From Sinorhizobium fredii (GTDB lineage Bacteria > Pseudomonadota > Alphaproteobacteria > Rhizobiales > Rhizobiaceae), in assembly GCF_002944405.1 (NCBI RefSeq), contig NZ_CP024307.1, positions 2,934,501 through 2,998,500 on the forward strand: a stretch of 64,000 bases of DNA, read 5' to 3'. The notes below the pieces were generated by a model, which had not been told where the DNA came from, did no database searches, and saw nothing but the letters and a program-made list of their open reading frames with translations. Positions within the stretch are counted from its first letter, which is position 1. The number at the start of each line of letters is the position of its first letter. Shown one piece after another: positions 26,916 to 35,594 of this stretch. The translations under genes and the position numbers were made by a program.

Positions 26916-27707
26916 ATGTCGCTGCCGAAGCCCCGCTGGGAGGACAATCCCGCCGATATTCTACCGGCCGAACGGCGCAACTGGATCGCCGTTCTGCCGC
27001 TCGGCGCACATGAGCAGCACGGGCCGCATCTCCCCTTCGAAACGGACCGGCTGATCGCCGAAGGCATCGTCGACCGCATCATTGCCGGCATGCCGGACGG
27101 ACTGCCCGCAACCTTCCTGCCGGCCGAACCGGTCGGCTACTCGATCGAGCATATCGACGTTGCCGGGACTCGGACGATTGCCTATGGCGAAGCGATTGCG
27201 CGCTGGCTCGGCATCGCCGATGGCCTCAGCCGGTTGGGCATCCGCAAATTCGTGATGCTGAATGCGCATGGGGGCAATTCGCCGCTGATGACCGTCGTGG
27301 CGACCGAGGCACGCATTCGCTTCGGCATGCTGGCGGTCGCGACGAGCTGGACCCGTTTCGGACAGCCGGACGGCTGGATCGGACCCGATGAGAAGGCGAT
27401 CGATATCCATGGCGGCGACATCGAAACATCGGTTATGCTGACCCTCCATCCGGACAAGGTGGACATGGCAAAGGCACGCAATTTCCCCTCCCGCCAGAGC
27501 GAGTTCCAGCAGCGTTTCAAGCATCTGCGCGCCTATGGCCCGCATGCCTTCGGATGGAAGATGGCGGACCTCAACCCGGACGGCGCGGCCGGCAACGCGG
27601 CCGCCGCCACGGCGGAGCGCGGCGAAGCTCTCCTCGGCCATGCGGTCACCGGCATCATCGAGCTGCTCAAGGACGTGCAGGCCTTCGACCCCGACGAGCT
27701 CGCGTGA
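26916..27707 (+). CDS. Creatininase-family amidohydrolase
   Basis: The 263-residue protein carries the family's metal-binding signature LGAHEQHGPHLPFETD near residue 29 and NAHGGN near residue 114, plus DIHGGDIETS. Members hydrolyse creatinine, 2-amino-5-formylamino pyrimidines and related cyclic amides. The sequence shows the fold but not the substrate. It is divergent from a MarR gene and 110 bp ahead of the CobW-type GTPase. Confidence 0.85.
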   Translation: MSLPKPRWEDNPADILPAERRNWIAVLPLGAHEQHGPHLPFETDRLIAEGIVDRIIAGMPDGLPATFLPAEPVGYSIEHIDVAGTRTIAYGEAIARWLGIADGLSRLGIRKFVMLNAHGGNSPLMTVVATEARIRFGMLAVATSWTRFGQPDGWIGPDEKAIDIHGGDIETSVMLTLHPDKVDMAKARNFPSRQSEFQQRFKHLRAYGPHAFGWKMADLNPDGAAGNAAAATAERGEALLGHAVTGIIELLKDVQAFDPDELA

Positions 27708-27818
27708 GCGGATGACGGCGGCGAAAAGGCGCGCCGCACATTTGCGCATCGCTGCGTCATCTCCTATATGAACCCCAACGAAGATGCCCGCGGCGCATCG
27801 CCAATCCTCGAGGCTCCC

Positions 27819-28880
27819 ATGACCGAAACGACCACGCAGAAGCCGATACCCGTCACCGTGCTCACGGGCTATCTCGGCGCCGGCAAGACGACGCTCCTCA
27901 ACCGCATCCTCAGCGAAAACCACGGTCGCAAATATGCGGTCATCGTCAACGAATTCGGTGAGATCGGCATCGACAACGACCTGATCGTCGAGTCGGACGA
28001 GGAAATCTACGAGATGAACAACGGCTGCGTCTGCTGCACGGTTCGCGGCGACCTGATCCGCGTCGTCGAAGGGCTAATGCGCCGTCCCGGCCGTTTCGAT
28101 GCGATCATCGTCGAGACCACCGGCCTTGCCGATCCGGTGCCGGTCGCGCAGACCTTCTTCATGGATGACGACGTGCGCGCCAAGACCGAACTCGACGCCG
28201 TTGTCGCACTCGTCGACGCCAAGCATCTGCCGCTCCGACTGAAGGACAGCCGCGAGGCGGAAGACCAGATCGCCTTCGCCGATGTGGTGCTGCTCAACAA
28301 GACCGATCTCGTGACCCCCGAAGAACTCGAGCGCATCGAGGCGACGGTCCGGGTGATCAATCCCTCCGCCCGCATCTACCGGACGCAGCGCTCCGATATC
28401 GATCTCGGCAAGGTCCTCGACCAGGGGGCATTCAATCTGGAAAAGGCGCTGGAGAACGATCCACATTTCCTCGACCAGGACGAGCATGACGATCACGTCT
28501 GCGGCCCCGACTGTGATCACGACCACCATCACCATCACCATCACCATCACCACGATCATGCCCCGTCGCCGATTCACGACGTGACGGTGCAGTCGATCTC
28601 CTTGCGTGGCGGCGAGATGAATCCGGAGCGCTTCTTCCCCTGGATCCAGAAGATCACCCAGACGGAAGGACCGAACATCCTTCGCCTCAAGGGCATCATC
28701 GCCTTTGCCGGCGACGCCGAGCGCTATGTGGTGCAAGGCGTGCACATGATCATCGAGGGCGACCACCAGCGGCCGTGGAAGGATGGCGAGAAGCGCGAGA
28801 GCCGCCTCGTCTTCATCGGCCGCGACCTCGATCGCGAGAAGCTCGAGCGCACCTTCAAGGCCTGTGAAGTCCAGGCATGA
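27819..28880 (+). CDS. CobW/COG0523-family GTPase (putative metallochaperone)
   Basis: G3E GTPases of this family deliver or insert metals such as zinc. The Walker A GYLGAGKTTLLN lies near residue 18, the metal-binding GCVCCTVRGDL near residue 70, and NKTD is the guanine motif. A loop between the GTPase and C-terminal domains contains about ten consecutive His residues within DCDHDHHHH... and is probably a metal sensor or store. I chose the ATG at 27819 (MTETTTQKPIPVTVLTGYLG) behind GAGGCTCCC; an earlier in-frame ATG at 27768 has no ribosome site. It is followed by a WD40 gene. Confidence 0.9.
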   Translation: MTETTTQKPIPVTVLTGYLGAGKTTLLNRILSENHGRKYAVIVNEFGEIGIDNDLIVESDEEIYEMNNGCVCCTVRGDLIRVVEGLMRRPGRFDAIIVETTGLADPVPVAQTFFMDDDVRAKTELDAVVALVDAKHLPLRLKDSREAEDQIAFADVVLLNKTDLVTPEELERIEATVRVINPSARIYRTQRSDIDLGKVLDQGAFNLEKALENDPHFLDQDEHDDHVCGPDCDHDHHHHHHHHHHDHAPSPIHDVTVQSISLRGGEMNPERFFPWIQKITQTEGPNILRLKGIIAFAGDAERYVVQGVHMIIEGDHQRPWKDGEKRESRLVFIGRDLDREKLERTFKACEVQA

Positions 28881-28961
28881 TCCTCGAACACCACGGGTCA
28901 TGCCGTTGAGATCCGCGCCTCCGAACGAAATCATGCTGAACGAAGAAAGCCCGACTATCTG

Positions 28962-29951
28962 ATGCCGACCGTCGCTCCGCTCGATCTCGAAGGCCACGTC
29001 GTCGGCGTCGCCTTTCTGAAGGACATTCCCTTTTTCGCCGGGGCCGCCGGCACCATCCACCGTCTGGACCAGGGCCACAAGACGACCGACCTGCACGACG
29101 GCCTGCTGTCGCTCGCCAATGACGAAGCGACCGATACGCTCTTGACCGGCGGCGAGGACGGCAAGGTGATGCGCGTTGCGGCCGACGGCACGGCGAGCCT
29201 CGTCGCCGAGACACCGCGCAAATGGATTGCCCAGGTCGCTGCCGGCCCGCAAAAGGCGGTCGCCTATGCCTACGGCAAGACGAGCTATGTCCGCCTTGCC
29301 GACGGCACCACGAAGGAATTTTCAGAAGAACGCACAGTCGAGGGCATCGCCTTCGCCCCGAAAGGGCTGCGGATAGCGGTTGCGCGCTACAATGGCGTGT
29401 CGCTGCATTGGGTGGGAATGGCCGGCCAGCCGATCGATCTCGAATGGAAGGGCGCCCATACCGGCGTCACCTTCTCCCCCGATGGCCGTTTCGTCGTCAC
29501 CACCATGCAGGAAAATGCGCTGCATGGCTGGAAGCTTGACGCGAAGCCCGGCGCCGAGGCGCGCCACATGCGCATGACCGGTTACCCGGCCAAGGTGAAG
29601 TCGCTCTCCTGGTCCGCCAAGGGCAAGTGGCTCGCCTCCGCGGGCGCCCCGGCGGCGATCGTCTGGCCCTTCCAGGGCAAGGACGGGCCGATGGGCAAGG
29701 CGCCGCTCGAACTCGGCACCCGCGGCAACACGATGGTGACGACGGTCGCCTGCCATCCGGCCGAGGACATCGTCGCGATCGGCTATGAGGACGGCATGAT
29801 CCTGGCTGCCCGCTTCGCCGACAGCAAGGAAGTCCTGCTGCGCCGCCCCGGCAAAGGTGCGATCACCGCGATGGCCTGGAACGGATCCGGCCGCCAGCTT
29901 GCCTTCGGCTCGGCCGCCGGTGATTGCGGCGTGGTGGATCTGGCGGCATAG
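28962..29951 (+). CDS. WD40-repeat protein paired with the CobW-type GTPase
   Basis: The 329-residue protein is built of about seven repeats of beta-propeller type (VGVAFLKDIPFFAGAAGTIH; AFAPKGLRIAVARYNGVSL; GVTFSPDGRFVVTTMQEN; SLSWSAKGKWLASAG). It has no signal peptide or catalytic domain. Its location 80 bp behind the CobW gene suggests a scaffold for metal transfer; this is inference from neighbourhood, as the sequence shows only the propeller. Confidence 0.85.
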   Translation: MPTVAPLDLEGHVVGVAFLKDIPFFAGAAGTIHRLDQGHKTTDLHDGLLSLANDEATDTLLTGGEDGKVMRVAADGTASLVAETPRKWIAQVAAGPQKAVAYAYGKTSYVRLADGTTKEFSEERTVEGIAFAPKGLRIAVARYNGVSLHWVGMAGQPIDLEWKGAHTGVTFSPDGRFVVTTMQENALHGWKLDAKPGAEARHMRMTGYPAKVKSLSWSAKGKWLASAGAPAAIVWPFQGKDGPMGKAPLELGTRGNTMVTTVACHPAEDIVAIGYEDGMILAARFADSKEVLLRRPGKGAITAMAWNGSGRQLAFGSAAGDCGVVDLAA

Positions 29952-30025
29952 CCTGCCTCACGGTGTCGGGGGAAAGCCTTCTAGCCGTTCCAACGGGGAG
30001 AGGGAACGGAGAGAACGCCGCGAAT

Positions 30026-30075
30026 CCCCTTCGCCCCGCTGGCGGGGAGAAGGTCGCGGCAACTGGATGAGGGGC
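30026..30075. repeat. Intergenic palindrome, CCTTCTCCCCGC family (copy 1)
   Basis: CCCCTTCGCCCCGC and GCGGGGAGAAGG form an imperfect stem, followed by TCGCGGCAACTGGATGAGGGG. It lies between the converging WD40 and glyoxalase-like genes. The same phrase GGGGAGAAGG...ATGAGGG recurs at 36656 and, in part, at 55635. Confidence 0.7.
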
Positions 30076-30090
30076 TGCCCCCGCAAATCC

Positions 30091-30537
30091 TCACCACTCG
30101 AGCTCCAGATGCGGCCTTCCGTTCGACGTCCTTTCGACCGTGCGGCCGCTTTCGTCGACGGTTGCCGTCACCCTTTGCCGGAAGGCCGAGAAGCTTTCGA
30201 ACGTGACGACATCCACCGGCTCATCGAACTTGAACGTCAGCCGGTAATGGCCCGGCTTCGCGGTCAGCGCCTGGGCTGATAGGATTTCGCCCTTGAAGGG
30301 CTGTCCGAGGTAGCGGCCTCTGACCCGCGCGCCCAGTATCCACGGGTTGAAGGGCGGCCGGTTACCGACAGCGGCACAAAGGGTGTTCCAATCTCGATAG
30401 CCGTATTGCGCGGCGATCAGTTCGAGGGCTTTCGAGTGGCCAATCTGCTCGCCTTCGGCGGAAAGCCGGGCGCGCAAGCGTTTGGCCTGATCCTTCAGTG
30501 TCTCCAGAGATGGGAGCGCGCGTGATTCATGCGGCAT
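30091..30537 (-). CDS. Glyoxalase-superfamily-type conserved protein
   Basis: The 148-residue protein starts LPSLETLKDQAKRLRARLSA and continues IGHSKALELIAAQYGYRDWNTL, an N-terminal helical module found in proteins labelled glyoxalase-related. The remainder (KGEILSAQALTAKPGHYRLT, then FDEPVDVVTFESFSAFRQRV) is a beta-rich domain of no recognised catalytic motif. Function unknown. It is monocistronic and convergent with the WD40 gene. Confidence 0.75.
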   Translation of the reverse strand: MPHESRALPSLETLKDQAKRLRARLSAEGEQIGHSKALELIAAQYGYRDWNTLCAAVGNRPPFNPWILGARVRGRYLGQPFKGEILSAQALTAKPGHYRLTFKFDEPVDVVTFESFSAFRQRVTATVDESGRTVERTSNGRPHLELEW

Positions 30538-30816
30538 GACAGGGTCTCCTGCTACGGCATGCGCTCATTCGGATGGGGGTCCGCATTGCCATCGGTTCGC
30601 ATGCCGTTCCGGCGTGACCGTGTCGCAAGGAGGGACTTCACCAAAGCTTGCGCTCGCGGACGGCAGGGGCCCTCGCCCGCGGTCTGCATAAGCGGATCCG
30701 TGTGCGCTGTCAAATGTGCTGGTCCGGCTTGCGGTTCGTGAGCTTTCGACCGTGCAATTCTTCGTTGCAGCGATTTCGGAGATGTGGAACGACTGTAGGC
30801 GCGAGAGGAGATAGCC

Positions 30817-31449
30817 ATGAACGAGACGACCATCCTTGCATTCGCCGCCGTCGCCTTTATCGGCATCGCGACACCGGGACCGACCGTGCTCCTGGCGCTG
30901 ACCAACGGGTCGCGCTATGGCGTCCGCCGCTCCGGCTACGGAATGATCGGCGCGATACTTTCGGACTTCGTGCTGATCGGCGCCGTGGCGCTCGGCCTCG
31001 GCGCGCTGCTCGCCGCATCCGAATTCTGGTTCTCGGTGGTCAAGTGGCTCGGCGCCGCCTATCTCGCTTTCCTCGGCGTCACGCTGCTGCGCTCCCAAGG
31101 CACGCTCGATGTCTCGCAGGAGCCTCAGGGCACCGGAGCCTGTACGCGGCGCGCGATCTTCCTGAAGAGCTTCCTCGTCGCCGTCACCAACCCCAAGGGC
31201 TATCTGTTCTTTTCCGCCTTCCTGCCGCAATTCATCGACGTGGCGCTGCCACAAGCACAGCAATACGCCGCGCTGGCCCTCGTCTTCGCCTCGATCGATT
31301 TCATGGTGATGTTCGGCTATGCGCTGCTTGGTTCGCAGGCCCTACGCTTCCTGAAGCGCTCCGGCGCGGTCTGGTTGGATCGCGTCTGCGGCGGCGCGTT
31401 GCTGGCGCTTGCCGGTTCGCTGGCATTCTATCGTCGCGCCACCACCTGA
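30817..31449 (+). CDS. LysE/RhtB-family amino-acid exporter
   Basis: The 210-residue protein has about six hydrophobic segments and the family signature FIGIATPGPTVLLALTNGSR near residue 13 and VAVTNPKGYLFFSAFLPQF. These carriers export amino acids such as homoserine, threonine or lysine, or related compounds. The ribosome site GAGAGGAGATAGCC precedes the ATG. A hairpin CCTGCC-TCGC-GGCAGG at 31476-31491 follows the stop and may end transcription. The substrate is not predictable. Confidence 0.88.
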   Translation: MNETTILAFAAVAFIGIATPGPTVLLALTNGSRYGVRRSGYGMIGAILSDFVLIGAVALGLGALLAASEFWFSVVKWLGAAYLAFLGVTLLRSQGTLDVSQEPQGTGACTRRAIFLKSFLVAVTNPKGYLFFSAFLPQFIDVALPQAQQYAALALVFASIDFMVMFGYALLGSQALRFLKRSGAVWLDRVCGGALLALAGSLAFYRRATT

Positions 31450-31534
31450 CACAGCTCGCAAAACGCGACAACGCCCCTGCCTCGCGGCAGGAGCGCTGTT
31501 CGTTGTCCGCCTCCGCAGGGTGAGAGGCGGAAAA

Positions 31535-32125
31535 TCAGGCGGCGCGCTTGACCGGCGGCAAAGCGAGCTTCCGGCCGCTGGCGACGAGCATGCCGACGGC
31601 GCCTTCCAGCCAGTCTTCCTTGAGCTCGAGCGCCAGGAAACGGTTGCGCTCGAACGGGCCGGGCATGACGAGATGCTGCGTCCGATCGGCGAAGAAGCCG
31701 AAGCGCTCGTAGTAAGCCGCGTCGCCGACAAGCAGGACCGCACCGTGGCCGCGGTTCTTCGCCTCCTGGATCGCTACCCGCATCAGCATGCCGCCGATGC
31801 CCTTGCCCTCCTGCGCCGGATCGACGGCAAGCGGGCCGAGGAGCAGTGCGGGGACGGCGTTGCCCTCCCGGTTCACACCAGCCTCGACGTTCCAGAGACG
31901 CACGGTGCCGACGACGTGGCCGTCGGCGTCGCGGGCCACCAGGGCAAGCCCCTCGGCCGGCACGCGGCCGCGGCGCAACTTCTCAGACGACTTCCTGCGG
32001 CGGCCGGGTCCCATGGCCCGGTCGAGCAAGTTTTCACGCGCGACGACGTCGCCCGGGTTTTCCGAGTCGATTACAAAGGTGGATGGCGCGAAGAACGCGC
32101 GCAGGGTGTCAACAACAGCGGCCAT
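31535..32125 (-). CDS. GNAT-family N-acetyltransferase
   Basis: The 196-residue protein has the acetyl-CoA binding core PLAVDPAQEGKGIGGMLMRV near residue 97 and the motif LVGDAAYYERFGF. It is of the YhbS-like predicted acetyltransferase type. It lies downstream of the ornithine decarboxylase gene on the same strand, separated by 90 bp with a hairpin; a role in acetylating an amine is possible but not shown. Confidence 0.83.
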   Translation of the reverse strand: MAAVVDTLRAFFAPSTFVIDSENPGDVVARENLLDRAMGPGRRRKSSEKLRRGRVPAEGLALVARDADGHVVGTVRLWNVEAGVNREGNAVPALLLGPLAVDPAQEGKGIGGMLMRVAIQEAKNRGHGAVLLVGDAAYYERFGFFADRTQHLVMPGPFERNRFLALELKEDWLEGAVGMLVASGRKLALPPVKRAA

Positions 32126-32183
32126 CGGGGCCTCCCGTCATCAAAACCGCTTCAGGCGGACCAAGGATGATTGTGAAGTCGCC

Positions 32184-32204
32184 GCTCCCGCTTGAAGCGG
32201 GAGC
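32184..32204. terminator. Hairpin downstream of the ornithine decarboxylase gene
   Basis: GCTCCCGCT-TGA-AGCGGGAGC forms a perfect nine-pair stem, nine bases beyond the stop codon. No T-run follows on the minus strand, so readthrough into the acetyltransferase gene is possible. Confidence 0.6.
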
Positions 32205-32212
32205 CGGCAGGA

Positions 32213-33346
32213 TCAGATCACATAGGCCTTCAGCGGCTCGAAGCCATTGAAGGCGACGGCCGAGTAGGTGGTCGTGTAGGCGCCTGTGCCCTCGATCAGA
32301 ACCTCGTCGCCGATCGTCAGCGAGATCGGCAGCGGGTACATGTTCCTCTCGTAGAGCACGTCGGCCGAATCGCAGGTCGGGCCGGCCAGCACGCAGGGCT
32401 CCATCGCGTCGGCGTCGCGCGCCGTGCGGATCGGGTAGCGGATCGCCTCGTCCATCGTCTCGGCGAGACCGCCGAACTTGCCGATGTCGAGGAACACCCA
32501 GCGATGGCTGTCGTTGTCCGATTTCTTCGAGACGAGAACGACCTCCGCCTTGATCACGCCGGCATTGCCGACCATGCCGCGGCCCGGCTCGATGATCGTC
32601 TCCGGAATGTTGTTGCCGAAGTGCTTCTTCAGCGCACCGAAGATCGCCTGGCCATAGGCTTCGGCCGACGGAACGTCCCGGAGATACTTCGTCGGGAAGC
32701 CGCCGCCCATGTTGACCATCTTGAGCTCGATGCCCTGCTTGGCAAGCTGCACGAAGACCCGCTTGGCATCGGCGAGCGCCGCATCCCAGGCGTCGAGCTT
32801 CGTCATCTGCGAGCCGACATGGAACGACACGCCATAGGAAACGAGGCCGAGCTGGTGGGCGTAGACGAGCACGTCGACGGCCATCTGCGGCACGCAGCCG
32901 AACTTGCGCGACAGCGGCCATTCGGCGCCTTCGCCATCGGTCAGCACGCGGCAGAAGACACGGGCGCCAGGAGCGGCGCGCGCGACCTTCTCAACCTCTT
33001 CATGGCTGTCGACCGCGAAGAGGTTGATGCCGAGCGCGTGAGCGCGGGCAATGTCGCGCTCCTTCTTGATGGTGTTGCCATAGGAGATGCGAGCCGGGGT
33101 CGCACCGGCATCGAGCGCCATTTCGATTTCGGCGACCGATGCGCAATCGAAGTTGGAGCCGAGACCGGCGAGCAGGCGCAGGATCTCCGGTGCCGGATTG
33201 GCCTTCACGGCGTAGTAGATGGCGCTATCGGGCAACGCGTGACGGAAAGCCTTGAAATTGTCGCGCACGATGTCGAGGTCGACAACGAGGCAGGGGCCTT
33301 CGGGTCGTCGGGTGTTGAGGAAGTCGATGATGCGTGCGGTGGTCAT
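32213..33346 (-). CDS. odc2: Type III PLP-dependent ornithine/lysine decarboxylase
   Basis: This enzyme makes putrescine or cadaverine. The alanine-racemase-like fold binds PLP through Lys in YYAVKANPAP near residue 48; EPGRGMVG binds phosphate, and GPTCDSADVLYE holds the active-site Cys. The 377-residue length and motifs fit alphaproteobacterial Odc2. I chose the ATG at 33346 (MTTARIIDFLNTRRPEGP), with GGGGAATATAGCC ahead; the frame is open upstream into the long leader but with no family similarity. A leader of several hundred bases precedes it (next entry). Confidence 0.93.
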   Translation of the reverse strand: MTTARIIDFLNTRRPEGPCLVVDLDIVRDNFKAFRHALPDSAIYYAVKANPAPEILRLLAGLGSNFDCASVAEIEMALDAGATPARISYGNTIKKERDIARAHALGINLFAVDSHEEVEKVARAAPGARVFCRVLTDGEGAEWPLSRKFGCVPQMAVDVLVYAHQLGLVSYGVSFHVGSQMTKLDAWDAALADAKRVFVQLAKQGIELKMVNMGGGFPTKYLRDVPSAEAYGQAIFGALKKHFGNNIPETIIEPGRGMVGNAGVIKAEVVLVSKKSDNDSHRWVFLDIGKFGGLAETMDEAIRYPIRTARDADAMEPCVLAGPTCDSADVLYERNMYPLPISLTIGDEVLIEGTGAYTTTYSAVAFNGFEPLKAYVI

Positions 33347-33690
33347 GGCTATATTCCCCGATCCATTAGACTCCACAACTGTGGAGGACAAAGGGCATAC
33401 GCGCGCTTGCACTGGAACCAGCCGGTGGAGACCCCGGAACCATGCATGCGCTCGATGCGCGAACGATGAATCGAAGCCCGCAAAGGCTAAGATTCGGCTT
33501 TGTCTGCCATGGATTGGAGGGAATAACCCAACCGCACTTCCGGCAATGAAGGTGTGCCTCTTCAGTAACCCCGGCTGTTGGAGAGCCGGCAGACACCAGA
33601 AAGGCCCGCACCGTCGTTGCTTCAAGATGTCCTCGCATTTCCCGGTTGGCCGGAATAGCGACTGGAGGGGTTAGTTCCAGGTACCTTACC
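33347..33690 (-). ncRNA. Candidate speF-type structured leader of the decarboxylase gene
   Basis: The minus-strand leader is unusually long and holds several hairpins. One is CTCCAC-AACT-GTGGAG (33371-33386), ending 25 bases before the start codon. Another is CCGGCT...AGCCGG (33571-33589), nested inside a GGTGT/ACACC stem (33551-33597). A leader RNA motif named speF has been described upstream of ornithine decarboxylase genes in alphaproteobacteria, so the context fits. I could not align it to the covariance model. The remaining 33691-33951 is promoter space shared with the divergent LysR gene. Confidence 0.55.
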
Positions 33691-33951
33691 GAGATCCTCA
33701 CCTAATCGAGGGTCGGCGGACACCCACAGGCACGTGCGACTTTGGGCAAGGGCGTAGGTAAGAAAATTCGCTGTCGTAATCAAGAGTTTTTTGCCGCTTC
33801 GCCGCTAATTTTTTCTGGACCGGGCCAGAGCGGGCGTGTTCACTTTCGATGAACGACTGCAGCCGCGCCGGTGCGCGCCGCGGAGACAACCTAAGCCGGG
33901 GATTCGGCGGGGCTTTGCGGCTCCGCGCGGGTCAGATGAGAAAGACGAATC

Positions 33952-34845
33952 ATGGACACTTTGACCCGCATCCGCGCCTTCATCGATGTCGTGGACGCGG
34001 AGGGCTTTTCGGCGGCCGCCCGGCGCGTCGGCAAATCCAAGGCATTGCTGTCTAAATATGTCCGCGAACTCGAAGACGAGCTCGGCGCCCTGCTCCTCAA
34101 CCGGACGACGCGGCAATTCTCGCTGACCGAGGCCGGGCACACCTATTACCGCTCCGCCTCCGAAATCCTGAAGGAGATCGACAATCTTGCCGATCTCGTC
34201 CGCGCCAACAATTCCGATCTGCGCGGACGGCTGCGAATCACCGTGCCGCGGACCTTCGTCGATGCGGAGATCGGCCAGTCGTTGATCGACTTCGGCCGGC
34301 AGCACCCGGAACTGTCGCTGGAAATCGTTTCCGACGATCGCTTCATCGACCTCGTCGAGGAGGGCTTCGATGTGGCGATCCGCATCACCCGGCTCGAGGA
34401 CTCGACGCTGATCGCCCGCAAGCTCGACGACTTCCAGGTGCTGGTCTGCGCCTCGCCGGACTTCATGGCGAAGGCCGGTCCCTTCGCGCATCCGAGCGAG
34501 CTCTCGAAGATACCCTGCATCCTCGACACCAACGGCCGGTCCTACTCGAACTGGCGTTTCATCGAGCCGGACGGGTCGCCCTTCTCGGTCCCGGTGAGCG
34601 GTCCGATCGAGGTCAACAGCCCGCTTGCGGCAGCCCGCGCCGCGGTGACGGGCATCGGGATCGCGGTCCTCCCCGATTTCATCGCCCGGCCGAGGGTCCA
34701 GTCCGGCGAGCTCGTGACGCTCTTCGACGACTACCTGCCCAAGGACCGCGGCATCTATGCCATCTATCCGCACCGGCGCTATCTGCCGACGAAGGTGCGG
34801 ACTTTCGTCGATTTCCTGCATGGCTGGTTTCGCAAGACGCAATGA
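33952..34845 (+). CDS. LysR-family transcriptional regulator
   Basis: The 297-residue protein has the N-terminal helix-turn-helix (DVVDAEGFSAAARRVGKSKA, then LLSKYVRELEDELGALLLNR) and a standard LysR effector domain. It is of the broad CrgA/DsdC-like group whose ligand cannot be read from sequence. It is divergent from the decarboxylase leader and about 100 bp ahead of the ZevA-like gene, either of which could be a target. Confidence 0.88.
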   Translation: MDTLTRIRAFIDVVDAEGFSAAARRVGKSKALLSKYVRELEDELGALLLNRTTRQFSLTEAGHTYYRSASEILKEIDNLADLVRANNSDLRGRLRITVPRTFVDAEIGQSLIDFGRQHPELSLEIVSDDRFIDLVEEGFDVAIRITRLEDSTLIARKLDDFQVLVCASPDFMAKAGPFAHPSELSKIPCILDTNGRSYSNWRFIEPDGSPFSVPVSGPIEVNSPLAAARAAVTGIGIAVLPDFIARPRVQSGELVTLFDDYLPKDRGIYAIYPHRRYLPTKVRTFVDFLHGWFRKTQ

Positions 34846-34949
34846 AGGCGCCCAGCGCTTTGCCCCGCGAAGTCCCAATTCCGTCCCATTTGCGGTACAT
34901 TCCGGGGCGATTCGTACGGTCCGCTTCGACCGAAAAGGAATCCCGCTCG

Positions 34950-35594
34950 ATGAACACACGACGCCTCGTCCTGGCCGGCCTCATGACCCTGCTGACGCCC
35001 GGGCTCGCCGCCGCCCATCCGCACATCTTTGCCGAGGCGCGGCTGGAAATCGTCTCCGACGAACAGGGCAACATCGGCGAGTTGCGCAATGTCTGGCGCT
35101 TCGACGAGCTGTTCTCGGCAAGCGTCGTGCTCGACTTCGATAAGAACTCCAACGCCACGCTCGATCCGGAGGAACTGAAAGAGGTCGGCCAGACTGTGCT
35201 GGAGTCGCTTTCCGAGTACAACTACTACACGACGATCTTCGACAACGGGAAATCCGTGAAGGTCAATCGGCCCGACGGCATCACCGTCGACTACAAGGAC
35301 AACCAGCTCTTGATGATGTTCGCGGTCAAGCCGGCCGAGGCGATGCCGCTCAAGGGCAAGCTCTCTTTCGGCGTCTACGACCCGACCATGTACACGGCGA
35401 TGGACTTCCCGACCGACGATGACCTGACCGTCATCGGTGAGAAGATCGAAGCGTGCAAGCATCAGGTGGTGCGGCCGGACCCCGACGAGGTGCTGGCCGA
35501 GAACAAGGACACGCTCACCGACGCCTTCTGGAACGATCCGACCGGGACCGACATGTCGAAACTCTTTGCAACCAGGATCGAGGTCACATGCTGA
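34950..35594 (+). CDS. ZevA-like periplasmic metal-transport protein (DUF1007)
   Basis: The protein of 214 residues starts with a signal peptide (MNTRRLVLAGLMTLLTPGLA) followed by AAHPHIFAEA, the conserved HPHIF start of mature DUF1007 proteins. In Haemophilus, ZevA of this family works with the permease ZevB in zinc acquisition. Charged stretches such as DFDKNSNATLDPEELKEVG could bind a divalent ion. I chose the ATG at 34950. Its stop overlaps the start of the downstream permease gene (ATGCTGA). Confidence 0.85.
   Translation: MNTRRLVLAGLMTLLTPGLAAAHPHIFAEARLEIVSDEQGNIGELRNVWRFDELFSASVVLDFDKNSNATLDPEELKEVGQTVLESLSEYNYYTTIFDNGKSVKVNRPDGITVDYKDNQLLMMFAVKPAEAMPLKGKLSFGVYDPTMYTAMDFPTDDDLTVIGEKIEACKHQVVRPDPDEVLAENKDTLTDAFWNDPTGTDMSKLFATRIEVTC

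Noticed and set aside
28520..28560. Short tandem repeat of CAC/CAT triplets
   Set aside because: It encodes the His-rich loop of the CobW-type GTPase and is not an independent repeat.
33366..33701. 111-codon frame in the decarboxylase leader (minus strand)
   Set aside because: It lies within the candidate structured leader; no family was recognised and no ribosome site was seen. A shorter leader peptide near the end cannot be excluded.
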